A stretch of DNA of 64,000 bases from positions 124,001 through 188,000 of the forward strand of contig NZ_PVNG01000002.1 of assembly GCF_003001935.1 (NCBI RefSeq), read 5' to 3'. Shown here piece after piece: positions 33,853 through 41,230 of the stretch. Origin of the DNA: Nonomuraea fuscirosea. GTDB taxonomy: Bacteria; Actinomycetota; Actinomycetes; Streptosporangiales; Streptosporangiaceae. Each line of letters opens with the position of its first letter. Position 1 is the stretch's first letter. A model generated the notes under the pieces. The model was not told the DNA's origin. It did not search any database and saw nothing but the letters and a program-made list of their open reading frames with translations. The position numbers and the translations under genes were made by a program.

Positions 33853-34068
33853 ATGAGTCAAACCGTTGGCATCGACAAGCGCCAGCACGCGTCCAGCGCA
33901 AAAAGAGCGCAAGGGCTGGATGAATCCACCAAGGTATGGAACACCATCAACGTATCCAATTCGGATGAGGCCGCCGGCTGGGTCAACCTGGAACCGGCAC
34001 AAGGCGCAGGTGAGGCCGCCTTCTCCAGCCGGAGCGACGGCTCCGTGGACGTCTACTACTTCATGTAG
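33853..34068 (+). CDS. 71-residue peptide of unknown function downstream of the subtilase
   Basis: ATG 33853 has a near-perfect GGAGGTG (33838-33844) eight bases upstream, so translation is very likely. The peptide has a basic N-terminal third (GIDKRQHASSAKRAQGLDES), a Ser/Asn/Gly-rich middle (WNTINVSNSDEAAGW) and an aromatic end SVDVYYFM. No signal peptide or membrane helix. It could be a substrate or inhibitor of the upstream subtilase, or a ribosomal peptide precursor. The hydrophobic tail resembles the end (ITVTYIFY) of the small secreted protein at 15453-15740, though the rest differs. Codon use is less GC-rich than neighbours. Confidence 0.65.
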   Translation: MSQTVGIDKRQHASSAKRAQGLDESTKVWNTINVSNSDEAAGWVNLEPAQGAGEAAFSSRSDGSVDVYYFM

Positions 34069-34371
34069 GGACGCTGGGCGAACGTCGGTTCGCCCAGCGT
34101 GAGAACTGGCGGGCCCGGAGTGGAGAAATCATTAAAGATTGGTTGTGCCGGAAAGCGGTATCAATCGTGACTTAGGTGATTCTTCCTCCGGATCCGCTCT
34201 GAGTGTTAACGAATACTCAAAACCGCTGATGATCGGGGTCTTTCCGGCTTTTCTGTGATTTGCTGGAGCTGTGAGCCCCGCTTCGGAGCTCGCGGAAATG
34301 GAGGCCCACCGTTCGCGGGCGTCGCGAGGCAGTCCGCGGGGCCGCCATCATCCGGCACCGAGGAGGTAGCC
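34069..34371. other. 303-bp intergenic region without a gene
   Basis: An AT-richer patch at 34120-34260 (ATTAAAGATTGG, GTTAACGAATACTC) probably contains a promoter for the peptidoglycan-binding protein. GAGGAGG at 34361-34367 is that gene's ribosome-binding site. An alternative frame open from 34255 has no homology support. No repeat or hairpin stands out. Confidence 0.5.
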
Positions 34372-34863
34372 ATGACGGCACCACAATTCCGCCCACCGCC
34401 GCTGTCCTTCCCACCGCCACCCGAGGACACCGACAAGGTCAGGCAGTGGCAGCAGCAGCTGAGGGACCGCGGCTGGCACATCGTCGTCGACGGCGACTAC
34501 CGCGAGGAGAGCAAGCGTCTGTGCGCCAACTTCCAGATGGAACACGGACTGAAGGTCGATGGCATCGTCGGCCCGAACACGTGGACCGCCACGTGGGAGG
34601 CACCGAGCACGAAGGCGCCGCCGTCGCCCGGCCACACCCTGCGCAAGGGTGACATGAACAACCAGCACGTTCGCAAGTGGCAGCGGCAGGTCAACAACCG
34701 CGGCTGGCCGGAGCTCAAGGTCGACGGCGACTTCGGGCCCCAGACGGAGAAGATCTGCAAGGAACTGCAGGAGTTCAAGGGCCTGCCGGTGACCGGCGAG
34801 ATCGACGAGAACACCTGGAAGGAGGCGTGGCTGGAGCGGGTGCCCGTGGGAGCGACCATGTGA
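34372..34863 (+). CDS. Protein with two peptidoglycan-binding (PGBD_1) domains
   Basis: 163 residues: a Pro-rich start (MTAPQFRPPPLSFPPPP) and two tandem PGBD_1 repeats, VRQWQQQLRDRGWHIVVDGDY...FQMEHGLKVDGIVGPNTW (~25-70) and VRKWQRQVNNRGWPELKVDGDFGPQTEKICKELQ...LPVTGEIDENTW (~97-155). Such domains bind cell-wall polymers and normally accompany a hydrolase, but no catalytic domain or signal peptide is present, which is unusual for a wall-binding protein. ATG 34372 follows GAGGAGG by four bases. It may be exported by a non-Sec route or act with another protein. Last plus-strand gene of the island. Confidence 0.85.
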   Translation: MTAPQFRPPPLSFPPPPEDTDKVRQWQQQLRDRGWHIVVDGDYREESKRLCANFQMEHGLKVDGIVGPNTWTATWEAPSTKAPPSPGHTLRKGDMNNQHVRKWQRQVNNRGWPELKVDGDFGPQTEKICKELQEFKGLPVTGEIDENTWKEAWLERVPVGATM

Positions 34864-35011
34864 GTGCACCTCGCCCGCCGAGGGCCGGCATCCCGTCCAG
34901 GGGCCGGCCCTCCCTCCACCCCGGGTGTTCCCGCCGTGCTCGTGGAGCACCTGGTCGGTGTCCGGCCGGTATGATCCCGGCCGGACATGGCCCGGCCGTG
35001 GATCGGGCGGG

Positions 35012-37462
35012 TCAGCCCTTGATCTGTCTCAGGATGCTCTCGTCGGTGATCTCGGTGTCCCTGGCCAGCAGCAGCGCCTTGCTGAGGATGAGCGCCAACC
35101 GGCTGTCGTCCTCGAACGGCAGGAACAACCGTGCGTCGGTCTTCCGCCCGGGCACGACGCACAGGTAGACGTCTCCCGGATCCATCAGGACGTTGCCGCT
35201 GCCCAGATGGATCTTGTACGTGCGCAGGTCGCCGCGGACGACCAGGAACCGCCCGTCGAGGGTGCAGCGATCGGCGTCGGCCAGGCGCGGCAGGATGCGG
35301 GCCAGCGCGTCGCGGCGCACCTCGCCCGAGGCCGCGAGCGTGCCGAAAGAGGTCTCGCGCCAGTAGTCGAGATGACGGCCCTGCCCCCGCTCGGCCCACT
35401 CGGGGTCGGTGGCGATCGAGGTCACCGCCACGAACAGGTCCACGTCCCGCATCGCCTCGCTGAACACCAGCGGCGGCACCTCCGCCGGCGGCACCTCCCG
35501 CCAGCCGCCGCCGTCGCGCCGGTCGAAGCGGATCCGGCCGGTGAGTGCGTATTCGCCCGGCTCGTCGTGCAGGTAGTCATGGTGCAACGCCACCCGCCAC
35601 CGATCAGCCGCCGCCCGCGTGCCCTCACCACCGTCTCCTGAGCTGGGCGTCCCGGTGGTCTCGCGGGCGTCGCCCACGTTCCGGGTGGAGAGTGGCCGCG
35701 TGGGTTCGCGGGCGTCGCGGCTGCCTCGGGTGCTGATCGTGCGGGTGGCCTCGCCGTCGCCGCCGCCGTCCCAGGGGCCGAGCATCGGGGTCTGCCAGGC
35801 GCGGGTCCTGAACAGGGCGTAGAGGCGGCGGTAGTCGACGATGTGGCCGGCGAAGCGCTCGGAGCGGGTCGTGCCCTCCTCGGCCGGAGTCAGCAGGTAG
35901 ACCTCGCGGAAGGCCTGCTTGAACGGCTGCCTGATCCGTTCTTCGGTGATCCGCTCGCGCCAGCGGAACACCTCGTCCGTCCTCGCGCGGGCCGGGTGCC
36001 ACAACCGGACCGGCGCGTCCTCCGGCAGGCCGGGCTCCTCCGGCGCGCCCAGTGTGGCCCGCCACTCGCCGGGGGCGTGCTCGATCTCCCAGATCAGCCG
36101 GGCCGCGACCGAGGCGGCGACGGGATGCCGGGCAACCTGCGCGAGCCACGTCGCGTACGGCAGCGTGCTGTCCGCCGCGAACCCGGCCTCCAGCGCCCTG
36201 GTCATCGTGCTCACCTGCCGGTTGACCTGCTTGACCAGCTCGCGCAGCCGCTTGACCTCCTCGGGATGCTCCTTGCGCACCGCCGCGGGAACGCTCTTGA
36301 CCGGCCGCTCGCCCTGACGCCAGGTCAGCGCGAACTCGCCGCTTGAACCCGGCGCGATCACGGCCTGGTGCGTGCCCAGCGTCACCTCCATCCGCCCGCC
36401 GGGGCCGAACCCCAGGGACGGCATGCGGAGGGCGACCTCGACGCGGTCGGCCAGCCCCGGCTCGGCCCGCTTGATCATGCGGTCGAGCTGCTTGACCACT
36501 CCCGCGTGCCGTGTCGCCGTCCGGGCCGCGCGCAGCGCCGCGATCACCTCGGGGGTCGGGAACCGCTCGGCGGCCCTGGCGATCTCGAAGAGCAGCGCCT
36601 GCGACGGCGGCGTCTTCGCCTGCGTGGGCGCGACCGCGACCAAGGACAGCAGCGTGCCGAGCGAGTCGGGCAGCCATGGCTCGTCGCGGAACAGGGCCAG
36701 CCGCGCGGCCCGGCCGAGCGTCGCCACCTCGGCCCGGGTGAACGCCTTGTCGGCATGGAAGGGCAGCTCGCCGGCGTGGATCGCGGTCAGTCTCTCCCCG
36801 GCGCTGTCCAGGGCGGACCGGGCGAAGGCCATGTAGGCGGGCAGCTCCGCCAGCCGTTCCCAGGTTTCGGGCGACTCGGGCGGCGCGCCGTACGAGCCGG
36901 GGCCGGTCTCGGCCAGCAGCGCCCGGCCCGCCGGGCCGAAGCTCAGCACCAGGTCGCGCTCGGCCGCCGCCAGCGACGTCGTCGGCTCCTCCGGCATGAT
37001 CGTCACCTCTTCCATCCCGGCCACCGCCGCCACGGACAGCAGGGCCCACGGTGACTCCAGCCGCCCTTTGGCGATCATGAACTCGATCAGGACCCGCGCG
37101 GGCCCGGCCAGCTCGGCCGCGGGCACACCGTCGGGACACCGCAGCAACGCGCCCGCCGCGAGACTCAGATCGGCCCACTTGCGCTTCTCCAGGCCGTCCA
37201 CCAGCGCTTCGTACAGCGCCAGGCAGGAGGCGGGGGTGAACTCCGGCTGCCGCTGCCGCACCTCGTCCTCCACGAGGCAGCGCATCGAGAACGCCGCGCT
37301 CCCCCTGCCCGGCGTCCGGTAGGCGAGGGGCAGCAGGTGGCCCAGATCGCGAGCGGTCAGGCGGGAGCCGTCGGGCCACGGGGCGGGGTAGGCGAGGTCT
37401 CGCCCGGTCAGGTGGGGCAGCACCCGCTGGGCCTCGGGGGAGAGCGTGAGGGACGCGGTCAT
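35012..37462 (-). CDS. Large DUF4132/DUF7737-type protein (MolR-like)
   Basis: 816 residues, mostly helical, no signal peptide. The recognisable part is the C-terminal ~300 residues, with ERFAGHIVDYRRLYALFRTRAWQ, VALHHDYLHDEPGEYALTGRIRFDR, LPPLVFSEAMRDVDLFVAVTSI and GDLRTYKIHLGSGNVLMDPGDVYLCVVPGR, the region seen in DUF4132 (MolR) proteins. These occur in many bacteria with unknown biochemistry, sometimes beside MoxR/VWA or conflict genes. A low-complexity segment near residue 600 (STRGSRDAREPTRPLSTRNVGDARETTG) is a degenerate in-frame repeat. ATG 37462 is the start; a repeat-bearing non-coding gap lies upstream. Confidence 0.75.
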   Translation of the reverse strand: MTASLTLSPEAQRVLPHLTGRDLAYPAPWPDGSRLTARDLGHLLPLAYRTPGRGSAAFSMRCLVEDEVRQRQPEFTPASCLALYEALVDGLEKRKWADLSLAAGALLRCPDGVPAAELAGPARVLIEFMIAKGRLESPWALLSVAAVAGMEEVTIMPEEPTTSLAAAERDLVLSFGPAGRALLAETGPGSYGAPPESPETWERLAELPAYMAFARSALDSAGERLTAIHAGELPFHADKAFTRAEVATLGRAARLALFRDEPWLPDSLGTLLSLVAVAPTQAKTPPSQALLFEIARAAERFPTPEVIAALRAARTATRHAGVVKQLDRMIKRAEPGLADRVEVALRMPSLGFGPGGRMEVTLGTHQAVIAPGSSGEFALTWRQGERPVKSVPAAVRKEHPEEVKRLRELVKQVNRQVSTMTRALEAGFAADSTLPYATWLAQVARHPVAASVAARLIWEIEHAPGEWRATLGAPEEPGLPEDAPVRLWHPARARTDEVFRWRERITEERIRQPFKQAFREVYLLTPAEEGTTRSERFAGHIVDYRRLYALFRTRAWQTPMLGPWDGGGDGEATRTISTRGSRDAREPTRPLSTRNVGDARETTGTPSSGDGGEGTRAAADRWRVALHHDYLHDEPGEYALTGRIRFDRRDGGGWREVPPAEVPPLVFSEAMRDVDLFVAVTSIATDPEWAERGQGRHLDYWRETSFGTLAASGEVRRDALARILPRLADADRCTLDGRFLVVRGDLRTYKIHLGSGNVLMDPGDVYLCVVPGRKTDARLFLPFEDDSRLALILSKALLLARDTEITDESILRQIKG

Positions 37463-37783
37463 GGGACAGCACGTTGCCGTACGCCACCGACAAAAGCGAG
37501 GCGAGGACGCAGCCGCGGGCCCGCCGGAACGTCGCCACCGAGGGCTCCCGCACGCTCTCCGCCTCAGCGGCCTGTGCCCTCCGAGTCAGGCCCGTGCCCT
37601 CCGCGTCAGCGGTCCCTGAGCCGGTGGTCGCTCGCCCCTCCGCGTCAGCGGTTCCCCGTGCGTTCCGTAACGGCTTCGGTACGCGTTCCGATTCTCTTTC
37701 CGGCGGACCCCGTACGCGCTCCATCCGAGGTCAGACGGCAATCAGTGGCACAAGTGCGCAAAGCACCCTATAACCTCTCCTCC
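37463..37783. other. 321-bp divergent gap with a CCTCCGCGTCAGCGG repeat
   Basis: Between the DUF4132 gene and cutC. Four copies of a CCTCCG(C/A)(G/C)TCAGCGG-like unit lie at roughly 37556-37652, the last two almost identical. The cutC promoter must lie at the right end, with a -10-like TATAAC at 37770-37775. No supported coding frame. Confidence 0.55.
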
Positions 37784-38464
37784 ATGACCGGATCCCTGCT
37801 CGAGGTGATCGCGCTCAACGTGCGCGACGCCGTGGCCGCCGAACAGGGCGGAGCCGACCGGCTGGAGGTCGTCGCCGACATGGCGGCCGACGGGTTGACC
37901 CCCTCCCCTGAGACGGTCGCCGCGATCGCCGCGGAATGCCCCCTGCCCCAGATGGTGATGCTCCGCTGCGACGCCGGCTTCGCCGCCGACCCCGACGTGC
38001 TGGCCAGGCTCAGCCGCGACGCCAAGGCTCTGGCGCAGGCCGGTGCGGCGGGATTCGTGTTCGGGTTCCTCGACGGCGGGGGCGTGGTCGACCTGGCGGC
38101 CACCGAGGCGCTCATCCACGCGGTCTCCCCGCTGCCGTGGACGTTCCACCGCGCCGTGGACCACGCCGCCGACGTCCAGGCCGCCTGGCGGGCCGTGCGG
38201 CTGCTGCCGAACCTGGCCACCGTGCTCACCTCGGGCTCGCCCAGCGGCGTGGGGGACGGGCTGAGGATCCTGAAGACGCGCGCCGACGCCGGTGACGCCT
38301 CCATCGTGCTGGCCGGCGGCGGCCTGAAGCCGGTCCACGTGCCGGCCCTGCTCGACTACGGCATCCGCGCCTTCCACGTCGGATCGGCGGTACGGGCGAG
38401 CTGGTCGGACCCCGTCGAATGGCGCCTGGTACGCCAGTGGCGGGCCCTGGTCGAACGCGACTGA
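37784..38464 (+). CDS. cutC: CutC-family protein
   Basis: 226-residue TIM barrel of the CutC family, historically linked to copper homeostasis, though direct copper binding is debated. LLEVIALNVRDAVAAEQGGADRLEVVADMAADGLTPS opens the barrel; GFVFGFLDGGGVVDLAATEALI, WTFHRAVDHAADVQAAW, VLTSGSPSGVGDGL and IVLAGGGLKPVHV follow in family order. The ATG comes 8 bases after a TATAAC box, suggesting a very short leader. No copper-export or regulator gene is adjacent. The stop codon sits inside a 28-bp tandem duplication. Confidence 0.92.
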   Translation: MTGSLLEVIALNVRDAVAAEQGGADRLEVVADMAADGLTPSPETVAAIAAECPLPQMVMLRCDAGFAADPDVLARLSRDAKALAQAGAAGFVFGFLDGGGVVDLAATEALIHAVSPLPWTFHRAVDHAADVQAAWRAVRLLPNLATVLTSGSPSGVGDGLRILKTRADAGDASIVLAGGGLKPVHVPALLDYGIRAFHVGSAVRASWSDPVEWRLVRQWRALVERD

Positions 38465-38517
38465 ACCAGGGCCGGCCCGCCAGAAGTACTGAACCAGGGC
38501 CGACCCGCCAAAAGTAA
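38462..38517. repeat. 28-bp tandem duplication at the cutC stop
   Basis: TGAACCAGGGCCGGCCCGCC plus eight bases (38462-38489) is repeated at 38490-38517 with three mismatches. The first TGA is the cutC stop codon; the duplicate lies in the intergenic region. Confidence 0.85.
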
Positions 38518-38576
38518 CGGGGCTCAGGGGCGTGCCGGGGCCGCGCGGCTCAGGGCACGGCGGTGGCTCGGGGCGC

Positions 38577-39719
38577 TCAGGGGAGTGCCGCGTCCGCGCG
38601 GCGCAGGGCCGCGGTCAGCGTGCGGATCGTGGCGGGCTCGTCCATCACGCCGCCCCCGGCCGAGCGCCGCTCCTCCCAGGCCCGCACCCGCTCCTGGTAG
38701 GCGTCGTACCGGGCCAGATGGAAGGCGTAGACGGTGGCGAAGCGGCTCACCAGATGCGACGGGTGCATGTCCCAGCCCTGGTAGAACCCGTACCGCAGGG
38801 AATGCCTGACCAGCTCGGCGTGCCGCCGCCACAGGGCGTGCACGTCGCGGGTCAGCTCCGAGGCGGGTGAGGCCGCCAGCGACCCGTCCGACAGCTCCAC
38901 CCCCGTCCCCGCGAACGCCGTCTGCATCACGTGGCGCGCGTGGTCGCAGGCCGGATGGTCGAGCCGCTGCTCGTGCGGCGGCAGCCCGATCGCGGCGGTG
39001 TAGTCGAAGACGCCGAAGTGCGCCGCCGCCAGCCGCCCGCCCAGCGACTCGTTCAGGTCGCCGCGCAGGAACGGCAGCGTCTGCGGCGCCTCCACCTGCA
39101 TCTCGAACCGCAGCCGCACCCCGAACTCGGCCTCCAGTTCAGCCAGCACTGCCACAAATTGTCCGAGATATGCCTCCATCAGGACCTTGGGAAAGGTCAC
39201 GGTGAAGCCGCCCGGAAGCTCTCCCGCCCGCGTGATCACCCCGGCCAGCAGCGTGCGCAACGTGCGCACCGACCGTTCCGGATCGCCGTCGGCGAACGAC
39301 TTCACCCGGGGACCCCAGCGCCGCGGCAGCGTCCCGGCCGCGTACATCGAGGCGACGGCCTCGGCGGCCCGCTCCGCGTGCTCGTCCTCGACGGGTCCGG
39401 GACGCACGCCGTAGCCGTCCTCGAAGTCGACGCGCAGGTCCTCCACCGGCTCGGTGGACAGCTTGCGCACCACCCGCTCGTGTACGGCGGCCCCCAGCGC
39501 GCCCGGCACCCCGAAGACCTCGGTCAGCTCGTCGGGACCGGACAGATGCGCCTTGACCAGGCCGAGCGCGTGATCGCCCCACTCCTGGACCGTGCCCGCG
39601 GAGAACCGGTCGGCGGGCACGTAGACGGTGTGCACCGGCTGCCAGCCGGGCGCGGCCATGGGATATCGGGCCTGCTGCAGCCGGTAGGTCCCGGCGAAGC
39701 CCTCAGGGACGGCACGCAC
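38577..39719 (-). CDS. Aldolase/malate synthase-like TIM-barrel protein (DUF6986)
   Basis: 380 residues. RVDFEDGYGVRPGPVEDEHAE resembles the DFEDG metal/substrate motif of HpcH/HpaI-citrate lyase and malate synthase barrels. VTFPKVLMEAYLGQFVAVLAELEAEFGVRLRFEMQVEAPQ supplies the catalytic Glu strand, followed by AAAHFGVFDYTAAIG and YGFYQGWDMHPSHLVSRFATVYAF. It fits an uncharacterised C-C lyase family that I know as DUF6986; the substrate is unknown. Its start overlaps the fprA 3' end by 17 bp, so they share a transcript. Read-through from the upstream fadD3 operon is possible but unproven. Confidence 0.75.
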   Translation of the reverse strand: MRAVPEGFAGTYRLQQARYPMAAPGWQPVHTVYVPADRFSAGTVQEWGDHALGLVKAHLSGPDELTEVFGVPGALGAAVHERVVRKLSTEPVEDLRVDFEDGYGVRPGPVEDEHAERAAEAVASMYAAGTLPRRWGPRVKSFADGDPERSVRTLRTLLAGVITRAGELPGGFTVTFPKVLMEAYLGQFVAVLAELEAEFGVRLRFEMQVEAPQTLPFLRGDLNESLGGRLAAAHFGVFDYTAAIGLPPHEQRLDHPACDHARHVMQTAFAGTGVELSDGSLAASPASELTRDVHALWRRHAELVRHSLRYGFYQGWDMHPSHLVSRFATVYAFHLARYDAYQERVRAWEERRSAGGGVMDEPATIRTLTAALRRADAALP

Positions 39720-41004
39720 GGAGCATGGCCTCCAGGCCGACGAGCTTGACGCGCTCGCCCCGGTTGAGCGACAGGGCGAGCGCGGCCTCGGCGGCCTCGA
39801 TCGCCTGCCATTCCTCGTACGTCACCGGCCGCACCCCCCGCTCGGCCAGCACCGCGTCGATGCCGGGCCCGCCGGCCCGCACCCCGCCCGCAGAGTCGGC
39901 CAGGAGCGTGCGGACCGTCTCGGCCGCGTCCGACTTGTTGGTGCCGATCACCCCGGTGGGCCCGCGTTTCAGCCAGCCCGCCACGTATTCGCGCTCGCGC
40001 ACACGCCCGGCCTCGTTCGGGACGGTCATGGTCGCCTCGGAGAACGGCACCCCGGGCAGCGGCACACTCTGGTAGCCGACCGAGCGCAGCACCATGCCGA
40101 CCGGCAGCGTCTCGTACACGCCGGTCCCGACCACGCGTCCCTCCTCCGACAGCCGGGTGCGCTCCAGCTTGATGCCCTCGACCCGTTCGGCGCCGAGGAT
40201 CTCGACCGGGCGCATCCAGAAACGCACGTCGAGCCGGCGCGGCCGGCCCACGGGCTCGCGGCCGGCCCACTCCTGCAAAATCTTGATGTTGCCCTGCACC
40301 TGGCGCGGGAAGTCGGCGCCCAGGACGACGGCCTCCTCGGGGCGCACGCAGACGTCGGCGTTGGCCAGCTCGCCCAGCTCGCGCAGCTCCTTCAGGGTGA
40401 ACTTGGCGTGCTCGGGGCCGCGGCGGCCGATCATGTGGATGGCCTTGACCTGGCTCGCCTCCAGACGTTCGAGCACCTCGTGCGGCACGTCCGTGGCGCG
40501 CAGCTCCTCTGACGTCTTGGCCAGCACGCGGACGACGTCGACCGCCACGTTGCCGACCCCGATCACCGCGACCTCGGAGGTGTCGAGCGTGAACCGGTCG
40601 GGATCGACGTCGGGGTGCCCGCAGTACCAGTTGACGAAGTCGGTCGCCGCCACGCTGCCCGGCAGGTCCTCGCCGGGGATGCCGAGCCTCCGGTCGACCA
40701 TCGCGCCCGTGCAGTAGACCACCGCGTCGTAGGCGCCGAGCAGGTCCTCCACCGACAGGTGCGCGCCGAGCGTGACGCCGCCGAGGAAGCGCACCTGGGG
40801 CAGCTCCAGCACCCTGCGCAGGTAGTTGGCGATCGACTTGATCGAGGTGTGGTCGGGCGCCACGCCGTATCTGACCAGCCCGTACGGGGTCGGCAGCCGC
40901 TCCAGGACATCCACCTCGACCGGTTCCGCCGACTGCTTGACCAGCGCCTCGGCCGTGTAGATGCCGGCTGGGCCCGATCCGATGACCGCCACGCGCAACG
41001 CCAC
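39703..41004 (-). CDS. fprA: NADPH-ferredoxin reductase FprA-like
   Basis: 433-residue adrenodoxin-reductase-type flavoprotein. FAD site VAVIGSGPAGIYTAEALVKQ at the N-terminus, LPTPYGLVRYGVAPDH, the NADPH-binding GVGNVAVDVVRVLAKT (~residue 150), IGRRGPEHAKFTLKELRELGEL and GWLKRGPTGVIGTNKSDAAETV near the end. It passes electrons from NADPH to ferredoxins that feed cytochrome P450s and Rieske oxygenases such as KshA or steroid P450s. That suits the steroid theme of the neighbourhood. No ferredoxin gene is in the window. Confidence 0.92.
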   Translation of the reverse strand: MALRVAVIGSGPAGIYTAEALVKQSAEPVEVDVLERLPTPYGLVRYGVAPDHTSIKSIANYLRRVLELPQVRFLGGVTLGAHLSVEDLLGAYDAVVYCTGAMVDRRLGIPGEDLPGSVAATDFVNWYCGHPDVDPDRFTLDTSEVAVIGVGNVAVDVVRVLAKTSEELRATDVPHEVLERLEASQVKAIHMIGRRGPEHAKFTLKELRELGELANADVCVRPEEAVVLGADFPRQVQGNIKILQEWAGREPVGRPRRLDVRFWMRPVEILGAERVEGIKLERTRLSEEGRVVGTGVYETLPVGMVLRSVGYQSVPLPGVPFSEATMTVPNEAGRVREREYVAGWLKRGPTGVIGTNKSDAAETVRTLLADSAGGVRAGGPGIDAVLAERGVRPVTYEEWQAIEAAEAALALSLNRGERVKLVGLEAMLRACRP

Positions 41005-41013
41005 GTCGCCTCC

Positions 41014-41211
41014 CTATGCCGGTGATCGTGCACCACGGGACGTGCGTCCCACCAGATACAACCGGCCAGTGTGATCGATGTATCCCCGGTCGCCGGTGCG
41101 GATGAACCCGTCCCCGGCGATTACCGCATGATCGGGGCTTCTGCCAACGTAGCCGCTCATCACCGCGCCGGAAGGGAGAAGCACCTCACCTCGCAGCCGG
41201 AGCGTGTCCAC
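41014..41211 (-). pseudogene. Fragment of an acyl-CoA ligase (FadD-like)
   Basis: About 65 codons on the minus strand spell a C-terminal-domain junction of an adenylate-forming ligase: RGEVLLPSGAVMSGYVGRSP followed by AGDGFIRTGDRGYIDHTGRL and YLVGRTS. The motif order (GxxxMxGY, dGFxRTGDxG, GR) is right, but the 350 residues before it and the lysine-containing tail are absent. It lies between fprA and the intact fadD3 and looks like a decayed second ligase gene. Confidence 0.75.
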
Positions 41212-41230
41212 AGGCGGGTCTCATAGGGGT

